Of a stretch of DNA of 64,000 nucleotides, positions 48,401-51,730 are shown piece by piece. Below the pieces are notes generated by a model. That model saw only the letters and a list, made by a program, of their open reading frames with translations. It searched no databases and was not told where the DNA came from. A program made the position numbers and the translations under genes. The DNA is from Girardinichthys multiradiatus (lineage: Eukaryota > Chordata > Actinopteri > Cyprinodontiformes > Goodeidae), in contig NC_061816.1 in assembly GCF_021462225.1 (NCBI RefSeq), positions 9,945,390 to 10,009,389 on the forward strand, read 5' to 3'. Each line of letters starts with the position of its first letter. The stretch's first letter is position 1.

Positions 48401-50930
48401 AAGAGGATTTTAACTGTAAATAGAACTTGCATTAAGGAAATCCAGGGCTTAAATTTAATGTTTTGGTTAGAAAGAGGGAATTCCTATGCAGACAATAACC
48501 GTACAGGAATGTTTCCGTTAGCACTGTTCTTGTTTTTTGTCGCCTTTTTTGAAAACTCGCACATTAGCATAAATTCACCGAGAACATTCCTGCTCCCAGA
48601 AGGATGGACTTTGTTTTCACAGCCATGTAAAGAAGCTGTTTGGGTCCATCAATAGGAGTGAATTAAATCATGAATTGACTCAAGATTAAAAAAAAAATAT
48701 TTAATTGAAGTGTTTGCTGATAGTCTCTGACTATGACTCAATTAGATCTAATGAGAACTTTAATAGAGCTCTGTGGGATTGGTTTGCTATTACAGTATCA
48801 CTACAGCACTAATGATGACCATCTGCTATTTATCATGTAGTATAGACTTGGTGCTAAATCTAATTAGTGAGTTTTCCTTTTCTCCGCTGTACTATGCCCA
48901 GTTTCTTGCGTTTTTAAGGTACATTTTGATTTTAGTGTAGATTTCTTAAAACTCTGCTGCCCCCATGTGGGCCTTCTTTCTAACTGCATCATCATTATTG
49001 CTCATTCACATTTTTAATTCAAGCTAGATTCTTGTTCACCAACAAGGATCTCTAATTTTGAGATGACACCAAACCTTTTACGATGGCATTGTAACAACTT
49101 TCTGTGTATCTTCAGGTTTGTGGATGGGATTGAGGCTGAAAACCAGACCACCTCGGCTCAGAGGTTTGATTTTTCTCTCAGAGCGACACAAAGTTTTCTG
49201 CGCAGCCCTGATTCAGCCACTCCAGGTGACGGTTCACACAAGAACTAACACAAATAACAACATATAAATCATTGATCGACATTTCATAGCTTCCTGTTTG
49301 TAATTCACTGAGTGTTATGTGTACCCAGGAGCCCGGGGTGGAGATGACACCATGCAGACTATTGAAAAGCTCAAACATGAGGTAAAATTGCATTTCAAAA
49401 ATAAACCATTTGTTTAACTGGAGAGGCGCCTTGTTTGATTTGCTCCTGAAGGCACCACTAGAAGGTATTTGGTCTAAAAACATGATTTTGCCTGATACAT
49501 TTTCTTAAAAAGGAATAAAGATTTTTGTTGATTCAAGTATCCAAGAACTTTCAACGAGCAATCCTTGACTTATTGTCTCCCAGTGGTATATTTATGATGC
49601 AATACAGAGATCCATTTCTTATCCCCACCCTTCAGACACACGTTTGTTGATCTTCTGAAGCCAGGGAATGACTTGCCCATACAGAGCTGTGTAAAGGTGT
49701 TTGCCCCCTTACAGTTTTGTCCTGTTTTTACTGTTTTGTCTCACTTAAATGTTTCAGATCGTCAAACTAATTTGAAAATCAGATTAAGGTACTCTGGGTA
49801 AATGCAAAATGCAGTTCAAATGAGGGATGGATGTTAAAATTCGGTCAATACCTGGGAAATTCTTTTGTTATGACACAGTATTTCACAGACATTTTGTACA
49901 GCCGTAATTTATAACTCTATGAACAAAAATTGTAGTTACTGGCCAAAAACGCGGCCAAAAGCTTTATTTCTCTTATATTTTAGGTGAAATTCTGAAAATC
50001 AATTAGATCTGAACAAACCTGTGTGAACTAACTTCTGATAAACTTAAAATAAACCTGGAAATAGCTCAGTTTCAGGCAACAATACCGACAGATTTTAATA
50101 AAACATTCTACTCTTGATTATTTTTCTAAATGCTTTTAAAAAGGGTTAAAATGAGACTTTACCTCATTATTGCACACTGATTTGCTTAATTGTTCAACAA
50201 GTTGCATCATTTCTACTTAGTATCTCATCTGTTTCCCCAGATGTGCGTCCTCTCCCGCCAGGTAACAGCTGTGAGTCAGGAGCTGCAGGAAATGACCCGC
50301 CTCCTCAAACCTCTCTTTCACAATTCCTCCACGCTGCTGATGCCCTGCACTGTGACTCCACCTCCCAGCGTGTCCCCTCGCTGCTGCTCACCAGGCCCTA
50401 CGACTTTAACCCAACAAACACCTGTGGATTCTCCGGACAGACGAAACGCTCCCTCCGTCTTGGTCCCTGACCTGCGCTCACCTCAGCTGAGCACAAGCGA
50501 GGCATTTCAGGGGCAGTTTGATCCCCTCCATTGCTCCCTAACCATCTCTCCTCCTCTCAATCCTCCTGTCTGCCAGCAGATCAGTCCCACTCCCCCACTC
50601 TCTCGTCGCTCAGCTCCCCCTTCACTCAGCAGCTCTCCTCATGAGCACACAGCTGTGTCACACCCCTGCCTTTCATCCTCCATCCCTTCCCTCTCTTCAT
50701 TAGGACACACATCGTTCATCACTCCCCTCCTGGTAGATCTATTAGAACCTGGCACAGAGCCACAGATGCAGGCCCAGTCCTTCTATCCAGCATCAACCCA
50801 CTCCTATCCGCACTCACACATCCAGCCCTTTCTCCAAACCTCTAGCATGGCAACAAACTCCCAAATGCCCCTGCTGAACCTGCAGGAAGTGCAGCTCAAC
50901 TTCGTCAATGAGGGATGTCCGTCACCGTAA
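2241..50930 (+). CDS. kcnh3: kcnh3-like ELK (Kv12) voltage-gated K+ channel, exons 2-15
   Basis: Overall gene entry; exons are listed separately. The 14 exons total 3296 coding bases (1097 residues plus a split first codon) and all splice phases agree: 1,1,1,0,1,0,1,1,0,1,0,2,1,0 for introns 1 to 14. The product is a plasma-membrane K+ channel subunit of the EAG superfamily that assembles as a tetramer and, from family knowledge, sets subthreshold excitability in neurons. Domains in order: PAS, S1-S4 voltage sensor, S5-pore-S6, C-linker, cyclic-nucleotide-binding homology domain, low-complexity tail. The kcnh3 choice over kcnh4/kcnh8 rests on remembered paralogue differences: NFVLGNAQV and SHKDI in the PAS region, [16 protein letters not shown] in the pore, NFGVHLLK before S4 and a long glycosylated S5-P turret. 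ELK family membership is near certain; the paralogue is likely. Exon 1 and the promoter are outside the window. Confidence 0.85.
2585..2716 (+). CDS. kcnh3: kcnh3 exon 3: C-terminal half of PAS domain
   Basis: Separated from exon 2 by only 110 bases. The acceptor is ttcaataaaag|G and the donor ACACCG|gtgagc. It encodes [18 protein letters not shown] and [13 protein letters not shown], which is the PAS C-terminus followed by the acidic linker. Phase 1 on both sides. The donor and its flank are repeated at 3112-3133 because a SINE inserted directly behind it, so a second copy of the splice donor now sits about 400 bases downstream. Confidence 0.94.
2731..3111 (-). mobile_element. tRNA-derived SINE inserted at the exon 3 donor
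   Basis: Read on the minus strand from 3107, it begins GTGGCACAGTTGGTAGCACA (pol III A-box-like), continues with a B-box-like GGTTAGACTCC, has a conserved central part (GACTGTGGGAGGAAGCCGGA on the + strand at 2957-2976) and ends in a (GAAT)n tail at 2733-2745. It is flanked by a 22-base target duplication (2709-2730 and 3112-3133, one mismatch) that contains the end of exon 3 and its gtgagc donor. Confidence 0.85.
3134..5396. other. Intron 3 remainder, no recognised element
   Basis: AT-rich intronic sequence. I see no convincing terminal repeats, transposase coding or RNA gene. A short T-rich/A-rich run sits at 4720-4740. The open frames here are short and unrelated to any family I know. Confidence 0.5.
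5397..5536 (+). CDS. kcnh3: kcnh3 exon 4: post-PAS linker
   Basis: Acceptor gatattttcag|AT, donor AACAAT|gtgaga. It encodes an acidic start (DEEMGLE), then [18 protein letters not shown] and KTKLKINN, the basic linker between the PAS domain and S1 that is well conserved in ELK channels. The GHLQKQ form favours KCNH3. The last codon is complete (phase 0). Confidence 0.93.
5681..6940 (-). mobile_element. Tc1/mariner element, family A, copy 1
   Basis: Bounded by CAGGGGTTGGACAATGAAAC (5681) and its inverse ending CCAACCCCTG (6940), each next to TA (5679-5680, 6941-6942), the Tc1 target duplication. The 1260-base element carries a minus-strand transposase broken by mutations. It lies in intron 4 and ends 74 bases before exon 5. 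A second, 1270-base copy is at 17112-18381. Confidence 0.95.
5730..6754 (-). pseudogene. Tc1 transposase pseudogene (family A, copy 1)
   Basis: Minus-strand coding for a DDE transposase with N-terminal paired-like helix-turn-helix and catalytic motifs [15 protein letters not shown] and [11 protein letters not shown] (DD34E spacing). Against the sister copy it has a premature stop (tca at 6611-6613 reads TGA where the sister has an Arg codon) and loses ten bases near 6125, which shifts frame before the second Asp. Non-functional. Confidence 0.92.
7015..7273 (+). CDS. kcnh3: kcnh3 exon 5: S1 and start of S2
   Basis: It encodes [10 protein letters not shown], then S1 ([20 protein letters not shown]), the S1-S2 loop and the start of S2 ([11 protein letters not shown]). 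It ends at donor ATTG|gtgagt in phase 1. The acceptor that keeps frame with exon 4 is tgtttgaag|AGT. It is weak, with G at -3, and a second AG lies two bases on whose use would shift frame. A Tc1 copy ends 74 bases upstream, so the branch point lies in the short gap or in the transposon end. Confidence 0.92.
7918..9527 (+). mobile_element. Tc1/mariner element, family B, copy 1
   Basis: 1610 bases, from CAGGTCCTTCTCAAAATATT (7918) to its inverse ending GAAGGACCTG (9527), flanked by TA. Terminal repeats are about 210 bases each. Inside each repeat an outer site (TCTCAAAATATTAGCATATT) and an inner related site (CTCACAAAATTAGCATATCA) give the IR/DR layout known from Sleeping Beauty-type elements. 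Same length as copy 2 at 37052-38661 and nearly identical to it. Confidence 0.96.
8246..9250 (+). pseudogene. Tc1 transposase with one nonsense codon (family B, copy 1)
   Basis: The frame is intact from [20 protein letters not shown] to the end GFPTKY except for TGA at 8735-8737, where copy 2 has TGG (Trp). Catalytic motifs [17 protein letters not shown] and [11 protein letters not shown] are all present (DD34E). A single stop this early in decay points to a recent insertion. Confidence 0.95.
10396..10553 (+). CDS. kcnh3: kcnh3 exon 6: S2 end and S3
   Basis: Acceptor gtgttgcag|AT, donor GTG|gtgagt. It completes S2 ([18 protein letters not shown]) and encodes S3 ([20 protein letters not shown]). 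The acidic residues expected in the voltage-sensor charge-transfer centre are present (D in DIVLNF, D in [10 protein letters not shown]). Ends in phase 0. Confidence 0.95.
10554..11080. other. Intron 6, first part, no recognised element
   Basis: AT-rich intronic sequence between exon 6 and an eroded transposon. No coding, RNA gene or repeat ends recognised. Confidence 0.4.
11085..11960. mobile_element. Degenerate Tc1-like relic
   Basis: Begins near 11100 with ACAACTTTTCCACATTTTGT then TGTGTTACAACCAG, a fish Tc1-like terminal motif. It contains GAGCTGCAGAGATCCACAGC as in the relic at 20-480, then TGGTGCCAGTATCTTGCTGT, an eroded transposase stretch, and ends near 11765 with TTGTGTTGGTCTATCACATA, the mirror of the left end. 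No open transposase. Confidence 0.6.
12522..12729 (+). CDS. kcnh3: kcnh3 exon 7: S4 voltage sensor and S5
   Basis: Acceptor ctttaccccag-like (cctttacccag|AAC), donor ATAG|gtttgt. S4 is [20 protein letters not shown], with K/R at every third position, and is followed by the S4-S5 linker and S5 ([20 protein letters not shown]). NFGVHLLK before S4 resembles KCNH3 rather than the SLVHLLK form of KCNH4/8. A (GGAT)n microsatellite begins 17 bases behind the donor. Phase 1 at the end. Confidence 0.95.
12746..12826 (+). repeat. (GGAT)n microsatellite beside the exon 7 donor
   Basis: About 80 bases of GGAT/TGGA repeats with interruptions (GGATGTGGATGG) starting 17 bases after the exon 7 splice junction. 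The reading frame through it gives an artificial WMDG repeat, which is not coding because the donor precedes it. Confidence 0.95.
12830..14062. other. Intron 7, first part, no recognised element
   Basis: Moderately complex intronic DNA without clear transposon ends. The part at 13130-13480 is less AT-rich than its surroundings and shows no coding. Nothing else seen. Confidence 0.4.
14735..14770. repeat. (TA)n microsatellite
   Basis: Uninterrupted TA dinucleotides next to the 3' end of an L2 fragment. TA runs are preferred Tc1 targets, and three of the elements here abut such runs. Confidence 0.95.
14777..15420 (-). mobile_element. L2-type LINE 3' fragment, copy 1
   Basis: Minus-strand fragment of a non-LTR retrotransposon, truncated at its 5' side. 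The 3' tail, read on + as TCAGAATCAGAATCAGCTTT then ATTGCCAAGT, is the common fish L2 tail. It carries the C-terminal end of the reverse-transcriptase polyprotein (14969-15394: [55 protein letters not shown]). A related fragment is at 42180-42965. Confidence 0.85.
15424..15473. repeat. (TA)n microsatellite and Tc1 target
   Basis: About 50 bases of TA repeat ending directly at the TA used by the Tc1 element that starts at 15474. Confidence 0.95.
15474..17085 (-). mobile_element. Tc1/mariner element, family C
   Basis: Left end CAGTACCGACCAAAGGTTTG, right end ...GGTGGTCTGTACTG where an internal part of the terminal repeat is lost. Terminal repeats are long, about 250 bases: the block around 15640-15740 (GGTTCTTCAAAGTAGCCACC) recurs inverted at 16837-16935. 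The element is inserted in a TA run inside the hAT element. A transposase-free relative is at 39757-40128. Confidence 0.92.
15747..16684 (-). pseudogene. Tc1 transposase pseudogene (family C)
   Basis: Minus-strand transposase in pieces: an N-terminal helix-turn-helix part (16439-16648, [19 protein letters not shown]) and a C-terminal part (15747-16229) with [21 protein letters not shown] and [11 protein letters not shown]. The DDE triad is present but the frames do not join; stops and shifts lie between about 16230 and 16440. Inactive. Confidence 0.9.
17112..18381 (-). mobile_element. Tc1/mariner element, family A, copy 2
   Basis: From CAGGGGTTGGACAATGAAAC (17112) to CCAACCCCTG-type end (18381), flanked by TA inside TA-rich DNA. 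1270 bases, ten longer than copy 1, which lost ten bases in its transposase. Inserted 26 bases from the right end of the family C element. Confidence 0.95.
17164..18195 (-). pseudogene. Tc1 transposase with one nonsense codon (family A, copy 2)
   Basis: A single frame from [20 protein letters not shown] to AAKGGPTPY, interrupted only by TAA at 17491-17493 (reads tta on +), where copy 1 has a Glu codon. The helix-turn-helix and [15 protein letters not shown] and [11 protein letters not shown] motifs are intact. Confidence 0.93.
18652..19465 (+). repeat. 5' LTR of the gypsy element
   Basis: 814 bases, starting TGTCAGGATCTGGGTTGTGT and ending ...AAATGACA. It aligns along its whole length with the 3' LTR with scattered differences of a few percent by eye. 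An AATAAA hexamer at about 19388 may serve for polyadenylation. Confidence 0.93.
19460..20461 (+). pseudogene. gypsy gag, two in-frame stops
   Basis: Capsid-like coding ([33 protein letters not shown] region) and a CX2CX4HX4C zinc knuckle ([14 protein letters not shown] near 20373-20414). In-frame stops are TAA at 19517-19519 and TAA at 20111-20113. The start near the LTR edge is uncertain. Retrotransposon structural protein, non-functional here. Confidence 0.88.
20374..20829 (+). pseudogene. gypsy protease region
   Basis: In a different frame from gag and overlapping its end. It carries the aspartic protease active site [13 protein letters not shown], with the catalytic Asp codon at 20566-20568. 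The frame breaks near 20818, apparently by a one-base loss. Confidence 0.85.
20936..23592 (+). pseudogene. gypsy reverse transcriptase, RNase H and integrase
   Basis: Reverse transcriptase (20936-21949) has [24 protein letters not shown] and the YLDD box at 21512-21523. A frameshift near 21945 leads into RNase H ([34 protein letters not shown]). Integrase follows with an HHCC zinc motif (22498-22630) and core residues SDQGPQL (Asp at 22852-22854) and [17 protein letters not shown], but the segment with the first catalytic Asp is missing near 22700. Coding is therefore dead at three or more points. Confidence 0.92.
23402..23665 (+). pseudogene. gypsy integrase C-terminal chromodomain
   Basis: Frame shifted relative to the integrase core. 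It encodes a chromodomain ([14 protein letters not shown] then [19 protein letters not shown], 23471-23620), placing the element among the chromoviruses. The stop at 23663-23665 is just before the polypurine tract. The first 32 bases (to 23433) come from the 40-base patch described in the findings. Confidence 0.88.
23677..24492 (+). repeat. 3' LTR of the gypsy element
   Basis: 816 bases, TGTCAGGATCTGGGTTGTGT to ...AAAGTGACA, paired with the 5' LTR. It is followed by CTATG, the presumed target duplication, and 257 bases of intron before exon 8. Confidence 0.93.
24750..25121 (+). CDS. kcnh3: kcnh3 exon 8: extracellular turret, pore helix, selectivity filter, start of S6
   Basis: Acceptor tctcccaccag|GC, donor GGAG|gtgagc. 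After [14 protein letters not shown] comes a 64-residue S5-pore turret with four N-glycosylation sequons (NSS, NGT, NGT, NGS), then [20 protein letters not shown] and the filter SVGFGN at 25046-25063. [20 protein letters not shown] starts S6. A long glycosylated turret is a KCNH3 trait; here it looks longer than I recall for mammals. Confidence 0.95.
25122..25790. other. Intron 8, first part, no recognised element
   Basis: The exon 8 reading frame runs on to 25522 but is not coding beyond the donor at 25122. AT-rich sequence with a poly(T) run at 25704-25712. No element ends seen. Confidence 0.4.
26192..26731 (-). mobile_element. Solo LTR, retrovirus-like
   Basis: 540 bases bounded by TGTTGAGG and TTCTACA (TG...CA), flanked by an exact 4-base duplication CTGG (26188-26191 and 26732-26735). 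On the minus strand it has a TATA-like GGGTATATAAAGG (near 26415) followed about 140 bases on by AATAAA (near 26262), the layout of a retroviral LTR. It splits a tandemly repeated 30-base unit of the surrounding element. Superfamily unassigned (ERV or gypsy). Confidence 0.72.
26720..27802 (-). CDS. 360-codon open frame of the LTR-element remnant, function unknown
   Basis: The N-terminal ~170 residues are non-repetitive ([40 protein letters not shown] look helical, possibly coiled coil). The rest is the 13-residue repeat; near the end of the frame the repeat reads in a shifted version ([13 protein letters not shown]), showing an indel near 26900. No enzymatic motif. Similar repeat proteins are, from general knowledge, scattered in fish genomes as transposon-derived predictions. 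It may be a gag-like product; I do not assign a function. Confidence 0.55.
   Translation of the reverse strand: MQETCGAPSCGTAAEEVVSQSAYVRAAASKPASSPATALSARLAAPPPMPSVLAPARCSEATPDELEQRLRFYARQIKSFRTTSLMYSSPELMERIRQIERDYETAVRQFYCRPPSPTPSHMSGAAVLSTSCLQNGATATAEQPTSGLQSAAVEQPDSRPDTPQPDTPQPDMTPDPKSASAHVTEGPADTSAPAHVTEGLGDASAPAHVTEGLGDASAPAHITEGPADASAPAHVTESPADASAPVHVTEGLGDASAPAHVTEGLGDASAPAHITEGLGDASAPAHVTEGPADALAPAHVTEVSATPQLLLTSLRVPPTPQPLLTPLRVRLTPQPLLTPLRVRLTPQPLLQPLRVRQCRI
26735..27270 (-). repeat. 39-bp minisatellite coding a 13-residue repeat
   Basis: About 13 copies of a 39-base unit (GTGAGCAGGAGCTGAGGCGT and variants), in frame on the minus strand as [13 protein letters not shown] and variants (GPADAS, GLGDAS). 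The period is exactly 13 codons and copies differ mostly at a few sites, so the array has kept its frame. Confidence 0.92.
27802..28015 (-). CDS. Short leader ORF(s) of the LTR-element remnant
   Basis: On the minus strand an ATG soon after the LTR (MDLADQH, then stop) is followed by [20 protein letters not shown] from 27987, ending at 27802 where the 360-codon frame begins in another phase (1-base overlap of the tracks). This may be the broken N-terminus of one gag-like protein. Speculative. Confidence 0.4.
28038..28569 (-). repeat. LTR of the minus-strand element
   Basis: 532 bases starting TGTTACGG and ending CATAACA on +. On the minus strand it has a TATATATAC motif (near 28260) and, near its end, AATTAAATC as a possible poly(A) signal (near 28112), with T-rich upstream sequence. 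Confidence 0.65.
28640..28960 (+). mobile_element. Degenerate Tc1-like fragment
   Basis: Contains ACTGCTAAGCATGGTGAAAT then ATCTGTGATGCTGTGGGCCA, an eroded form of the conserved GGGS-MVWG region of Tc1 transposase. No ends recognisable. Confidence 0.5.
29064..29263 (+). CDS. kcnh3: kcnh3 exon 9: S6 end and C-linker
   Basis: Acceptor gtctcctctgtag|CC, donor AGCGAG|gtagga. It encodes [20 protein letters not shown], the cytoplasmic end of S6, then [20 protein letters not shown] and [15 protein letters not shown], the C-linker. The sequence is close to all vertebrate ELK channels. Ends in phase 0. Confidence 0.95.
29696..30420. mobile_element. Family D Tc1-like relic, internally deleted
   Basis: The left end is GTGCTGTGAAAAATTATTGC then CCCCTTACAG. 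The right end near 30390 is GGGGGCAAACACCTTTTCAA, its inverse. An inner block, AAGCTACCCAAACCAACCTG at about 29837, matches the other relics. About 725 bases, with most of the transposase lost. Confidence 0.7.
30666..30915 (+). CDS. kcnh3: kcnh3 exon 10: C-linker end and first part of the CNB homology domain
   Basis: Acceptor gaatttctctccag|CTG, donor CTGG|gtaaat. It encodes [52 protein letters not shown] and [19 protein letters not shown]. This is the beta-roll of the cyclic-nucleotide-binding homology domain, which in ELK channels acts as an intrinsic-ligand module rather than a true cAMP sensor. Phase 1 at the end. Confidence 0.95.
30916..31390. other. Intron 10, first part, no recognised element
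   Basis: Intronic sequence without clear repeat ends or coding beyond the exon 10 donor. Confidence 0.35.
31390..32340. mobile_element. Cluster of eroded Tc1-like fragments
   Basis: Segments such as TTAACAGGATTAAGGTCAGG (about 31575) and GTCTTTGCAGAATTGTTTTC (about 32203) are recognisable pieces of antisense Tc1-like transposase DNA seen in better copies of such families. Boundaries and family are uncertain. Confidence 0.4.
32960..33900 (+). mobile_element. Degenerate Tc1-like relic
   Basis: Starts near a CTGTATTTGTATTCACTCCC motif typical of an inner terminal repeat. It contains GCTTTGCACAAATCTGGCTG, GGTGGCGGTTGCATCATGCT (transposase GGS-IMLWG region) and, at 33675-33700, ACCAAAGAAGACTGAATGCT, which recurs near 51494. 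It ends near AAAAGGGGGCTGCATACGTT. No open frame. Confidence 0.6.
34204..34418 (+). CDS. kcnh3: kcnh3 exon 11: end of the CNB homology domain
   Basis: Acceptor cttcttttaag|GT, donor ACTGAG|gtatag. It encodes [40 protein letters not shown] and [16 protein letters not shown]. The tail matches the family end of the domain ([10 protein letters not shown]). The ELK signature usually reads GKGDLIG, so K to R is a mild change. Phase 0 at the end. Confidence 0.94.
34419..35400. other. Intron 11, first part, no confident element
   Basis: AT-rich intron. The part at 34480-34800 (CCCATATGGGCAGTTGCCCA) has the look of an old interspersed repeat, but I cannot name it or see its ends. Confidence 0.35.
35400..36200 (+). 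mobile_element. Degenerate Tc1-like relic
   Basis: Contains GTCTGATGAGACCAAAAGTG, ATCATGCTGTGGGGATGCTA and GGCTAAATACAGGGCAAACC, all eroded transposase stretches in the + orientation, and a right end like that at 11765 (TTGGTTTATCATATAAAGTC near 36145). Confidence 0.6.
37052..38661 (+). mobile_element. Tc1/mariner element, family B, copy 2 (intact transposase)
   Basis: 1610 bases from CAGGTCCTTCTCAAAATATT to GAAGGACCTG, TA on both sides (37050-37051, 38662-38663). About 210-base terminal repeats, each with an outer and an inner related site. Exactly the length of copy 1 at 7918-9527, with only a few base differences. Complete ends plus an open transposase make it structurally autonomous. Confidence 0.97.
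37380..38384 (+). CDS. Tc1 transposase, intact 334 codons
   Basis: Cut-and-paste transposase of the Tc1 group. The N-terminal part has two helix-turn-helix units ([12 protein letters not shown]...[20 protein letters not shown] and a second ending [17 protein letters not shown]) separated by a basic stretch ([18 protein letters not shown], a GRPR-like/nuclear localisation region). The catalytic triad lies in [17 protein letters not shown] and [11 protein letters not shown], with 34 residues between the second Asp and the Glu (DD34E). Start ATG at 37380 matches copy 1. Length is normal for Tc1 (about 340). No stop or shift. Whether it is expressed or active cannot be told. Confidence 0.96.
   Translation: MGKTADLTAVQKATIDTLKQEGKIQKDISERIGCSQSAVSRHLSGKSVGRKKCGRKRCTTRRGDRTLRKIVEKGRFQTLGDLRKQWTESGVETSRATVHRRVQEMGYRCRIPQVKPLLNQKQRQKRLTWATEKQHWTVAQWSKVLFSDESKFCMSFGNQGARVWRKTGEKEMPKCQKSSVKYPQSVMVWGAVSAAGVGPLCFIKGRVNAASYQEILEHFMLPSAEKLYGDEDFIFQHDLAPAHSAKTTGKWFTDHGITVLNWPANSPDLNPIENLWDIVKRTLRDSRPNTLDELKAAIEASWASIRPQQCHRLIASMPRRIEAVISAKGFPTKY
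39757..40128. mobile_element. Transposase-free palindromic MITE related to Tc1 family C
   Basis: 372 bases flanked by TA. The ends (CATTACCTGTTAAAAGTTTT then agaagccctttctcatt; and GAGAAAGTGTATCTAAAACA then tttgaccggtagtg) are inverted copies of each other and resemble the family C Tc1 ends at 15474 and 17085. The interior (GATTCCGTAAAGTAGCCGTC; CATGAAGCTCATGCAGAGAA) corresponds to the inner family C terminal repeats. The two terminal repeats meet in the middle with no transposase. Confidence 0.8.
40130..42179. other. Intron 11, middle part, no recognised element
   Basis: About 2 kb of AT-rich intron with a poly(T) run at 40403-40416. No coding, RNA gene or transposon ends recognised. Confidence 0.4.
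42180..42965 (-). mobile_element. L2-type LINE 3' fragment, copy 2
   Basis: The same 3' tail as copy 1 (TCAGAATCAGAATCAGCTTT at 42182) and the same C-terminal reverse-transcriptase coding on the minus strand (42392-42670: [35 protein letters not shown]). It extends about 120 bases further 5' than copy 1. 5'-truncated as usual for LINEs. Confidence 0.88.
42966..46130. other. Intron 11, later part, no confident element
   Basis: Mostly AT-rich intron. A (CA)n run lies at 44649-44667 and a purine-rich tract at 44741-44835. No coding or transposon ends recognised. Confidence 0.4.
46135..47005 (-). repeat. Degenerate tandem array, unit about 90-150 bp, minus orientation
   Basis: Repeated phrases such as CATCCAGGAAAGAAACACAG, then CTAAAAACAGAAGCACTGAG and GTACTTTCTATTGGAAAG recur near 46180, 46280, 46400-46450, 46540-46600, 46680-46700, 46755-46800 and 46965. 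Spacing between ACTTTCTA-type marks is about 95 to 150 bases. It ends about 60 bases before exon 12. The same unit, reverse-complemented, forms the array at 55545-56960. Confidence 0.8.
47063..47337 (+). CDS. kcnh3: kcnh3 exon 12: cytoplasmic tail, acidic and RSPL-repeat segment
   Basis: Acceptor gtccattcag|GCA, donor CCTCG|gtaggg (phase 2). It encodes ADYESNGG, an acidic stretch ([15 protein letters not shown]) and then a basic low-complexity run with three RSPL units, followed by [18 protein letters not shown]. It ends in QPDLSPR, the conserved PPDLSPR motif that precedes VDGIE in ELK channels, and this fixes the splice to exon 13. Confidence 0.9.
47338..47830. other. Intron 12, first part, no recognised element
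   Basis: AT-rich intron; nothing recognised. Confidence 0.35.
47920..48300 (-). mobile_element. Degenerate Tc1-like transposase N-terminal fragment
   Basis: The minus-strand frame 48013-48303 includes MAKTTESS near its start and [17 protein letters not shown] further on, resembling the N-terminal helix-turn-helix region of Tc1 transposases. No catalytic part and no ends. The + strand open frame 48176-48655 across it is incidental. Confidence 0.45.
49116..49225 (+). CDS. kcnh3: kcnh3 exon 13: VDGIE motif segment
   Basis: Acceptor gtgtatcttcag|G, donor CCAG|gtgacg. The first base completes the Arg codon of LSPR, then it encodes [20 protein letters not shown] and [21 protein letters not shown]-x-VDGIE is the best landmark of the distal ELK tail. 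Phase 1 at the end. Confidence 0.9.
49329..49381 (+). CDS. kcnh3: kcnh3 exon 14: 53-base mini-exon
   Basis: A 53-base exon between acceptor atgtgtacccag|GA and donor CATGAG|gtaaaa, too short for ORF finders. It encodes [18 protein letters not shown], the first turns of the distal coiled coil seen in KCNH3 tails. Phases 1 and 0 fit exons 13 and 15 exactly, which is the main support. Confidence 0.85.
49690..49850. mobile_element. Family D terminal fragment
   Basis: GTGTAAAGGTGTTTGCCCCC then TTACAG and TTAAATGTTTCAGATCGTCA repeat the left end of the family D relics at 1167 and 29696. Only one end remains. Confidence 0.6.
50241..50930 (+). CDS. kcnh3: kcnh3 exon 15: distal coiled coil, Pro/Ser-rich tail and stop
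   Basis: Acceptor catctgtttccccag|ATG. It opens with [20 protein letters not shown], continuing the coiled coil of exon 14, then about 200 residues rich in Pro, Ser and Thr, and ends in [10 protein letters not shown] before TAA at 50928-50930. The tail is low in sequence constraint in this family, so only the coiled-coil start is recognisable. The internal ATG at 50241 is not a translation start. Confidence 0.9.
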   Translation: MCVLSRQVTAVSQELQEMTRLLKPLFHNSSTLLMPCTVTPPPSVSPRCCSPGPTTLTQQTPVDSPDRRNAPSVLVPDLRSPQLSTSEAFQGQFDPLHCSLTISPPLNPPVCQQISPTPPLSRRSAPPSLSSSPHEHTAVSHPCLSSSIPSLSSLGHTSFITPLLVDLLEPGTEPQMQAQSFYPASTHSYPHSHIQPFLQTSSMATNSQMPLLNLQEVQLNFVNEGCPSP

Positions 50931-51105
50931 ACGGACTTTATTCGTATCTGAACCGACGGAGGAAACCAGCAAGCAAAACGACTAACTGCATGATGAACAA
51001 TCTGCCCAACGTTTGGCATGTTACCGTGTAAATATGATGTTTTTAACCTGTTCTCATGAGCACTCTCTATAAAATGTGATATTAAACTTGCTAAACAGTT
51101 TTATT
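50931..51105 (+). other. kcnh3: kcnh3 3' UTR with ATTAAA poly(A) signal
   Basis: Sequence after the stop codon. An ATTAAA hexamer lies at 51081-51086 about 150 bases downstream, preceded by an AT-rich stretch. No AATAAA is closer. Longer 3' UTR forms using later signals are possible. Confidence 0.5.
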
Positions 51106-51189
51106 TAATCTGTTTTCTAAAAACGTTCAGCAACAAATTGCAACAATATTAACTTTACATACAGTCCTCTTTGGCACGGATCTCGTTAA

Positions 51190-51730
51190 TTTGGGGCTTA
51201 TAATGATTTAGTTGAACTATTTTTTTTTTCTCCAAAATGGGATGATTATACCAGAAAGAACAGCAGATTTTAGGCTTAGTATTTTGTGGAATTTCTTTTA
51301 GTCAAAACTATTAATTTAGGTTAAAACATAAATTTAGGTTCCCTAAATGCCAGAATAATCAGAAAGTGGCTTCACCAGAAGAAAATTAAAACTAAGGTCC
51401 AAAACTAAATAAAACTGAACATCTGATAGATTCAGTAAAGTTTGAAGGGTAGAGAAGGCCAGCATCAACATTTAGCATGCTAATAGAGTCCTACCAAAGA
51501 TGACTGAATGCTCAAATTGATTCAAAAGGAGCTTCAAAATTAGTTTAAGGGTGTGCAGACCAATGCAAACAGGTGAATGCATCTTTTTATTTTGAAGATT
51601 TTCTTTTGGAACCGATTTCTTTGTTTTTCAGTTGAATTGTACAGGAAATGTGTTACATTAAAGGTGGAAAAAGCTTTGGTATGATTTGTCATCTTTGCAC
51701 TTTTTTACATCTCAAAGATCTATTTAAAGA
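51190..51730 (+). mobile_element. Degenerate Tc1-like relic downstream of kcnh3
   Basis: CTACCAAAGATGACTGAATG then ctcaaattgattcaaaagg at about 51492 and GTTTAAGGGTGTGCAGACCA parallel 33675-33750 of the intron 10 relic. No transposase frame left. Confidence 0.5.

Noticed and set aside
48176..48655. A 159-residue plus-strand hydrophobic ORF
   Set aside because: It overlaps an antisense Tc1-like fragment and has no recognisable domain; hydrophobicity follows from T-rich composition.
2241..50930. Naming the channel kcnh4 or kcnh8
   Set aside because: Parts of the C-linker resemble all ELK paralogues, but the NFVLGNAQV start, [14 protein letters not shown] before the filter, NFGVHLLK before S4 and the long glycosylated turret fit KCNH3 best. 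This relies on remembered sequences, so a tree would be needed to close the question.
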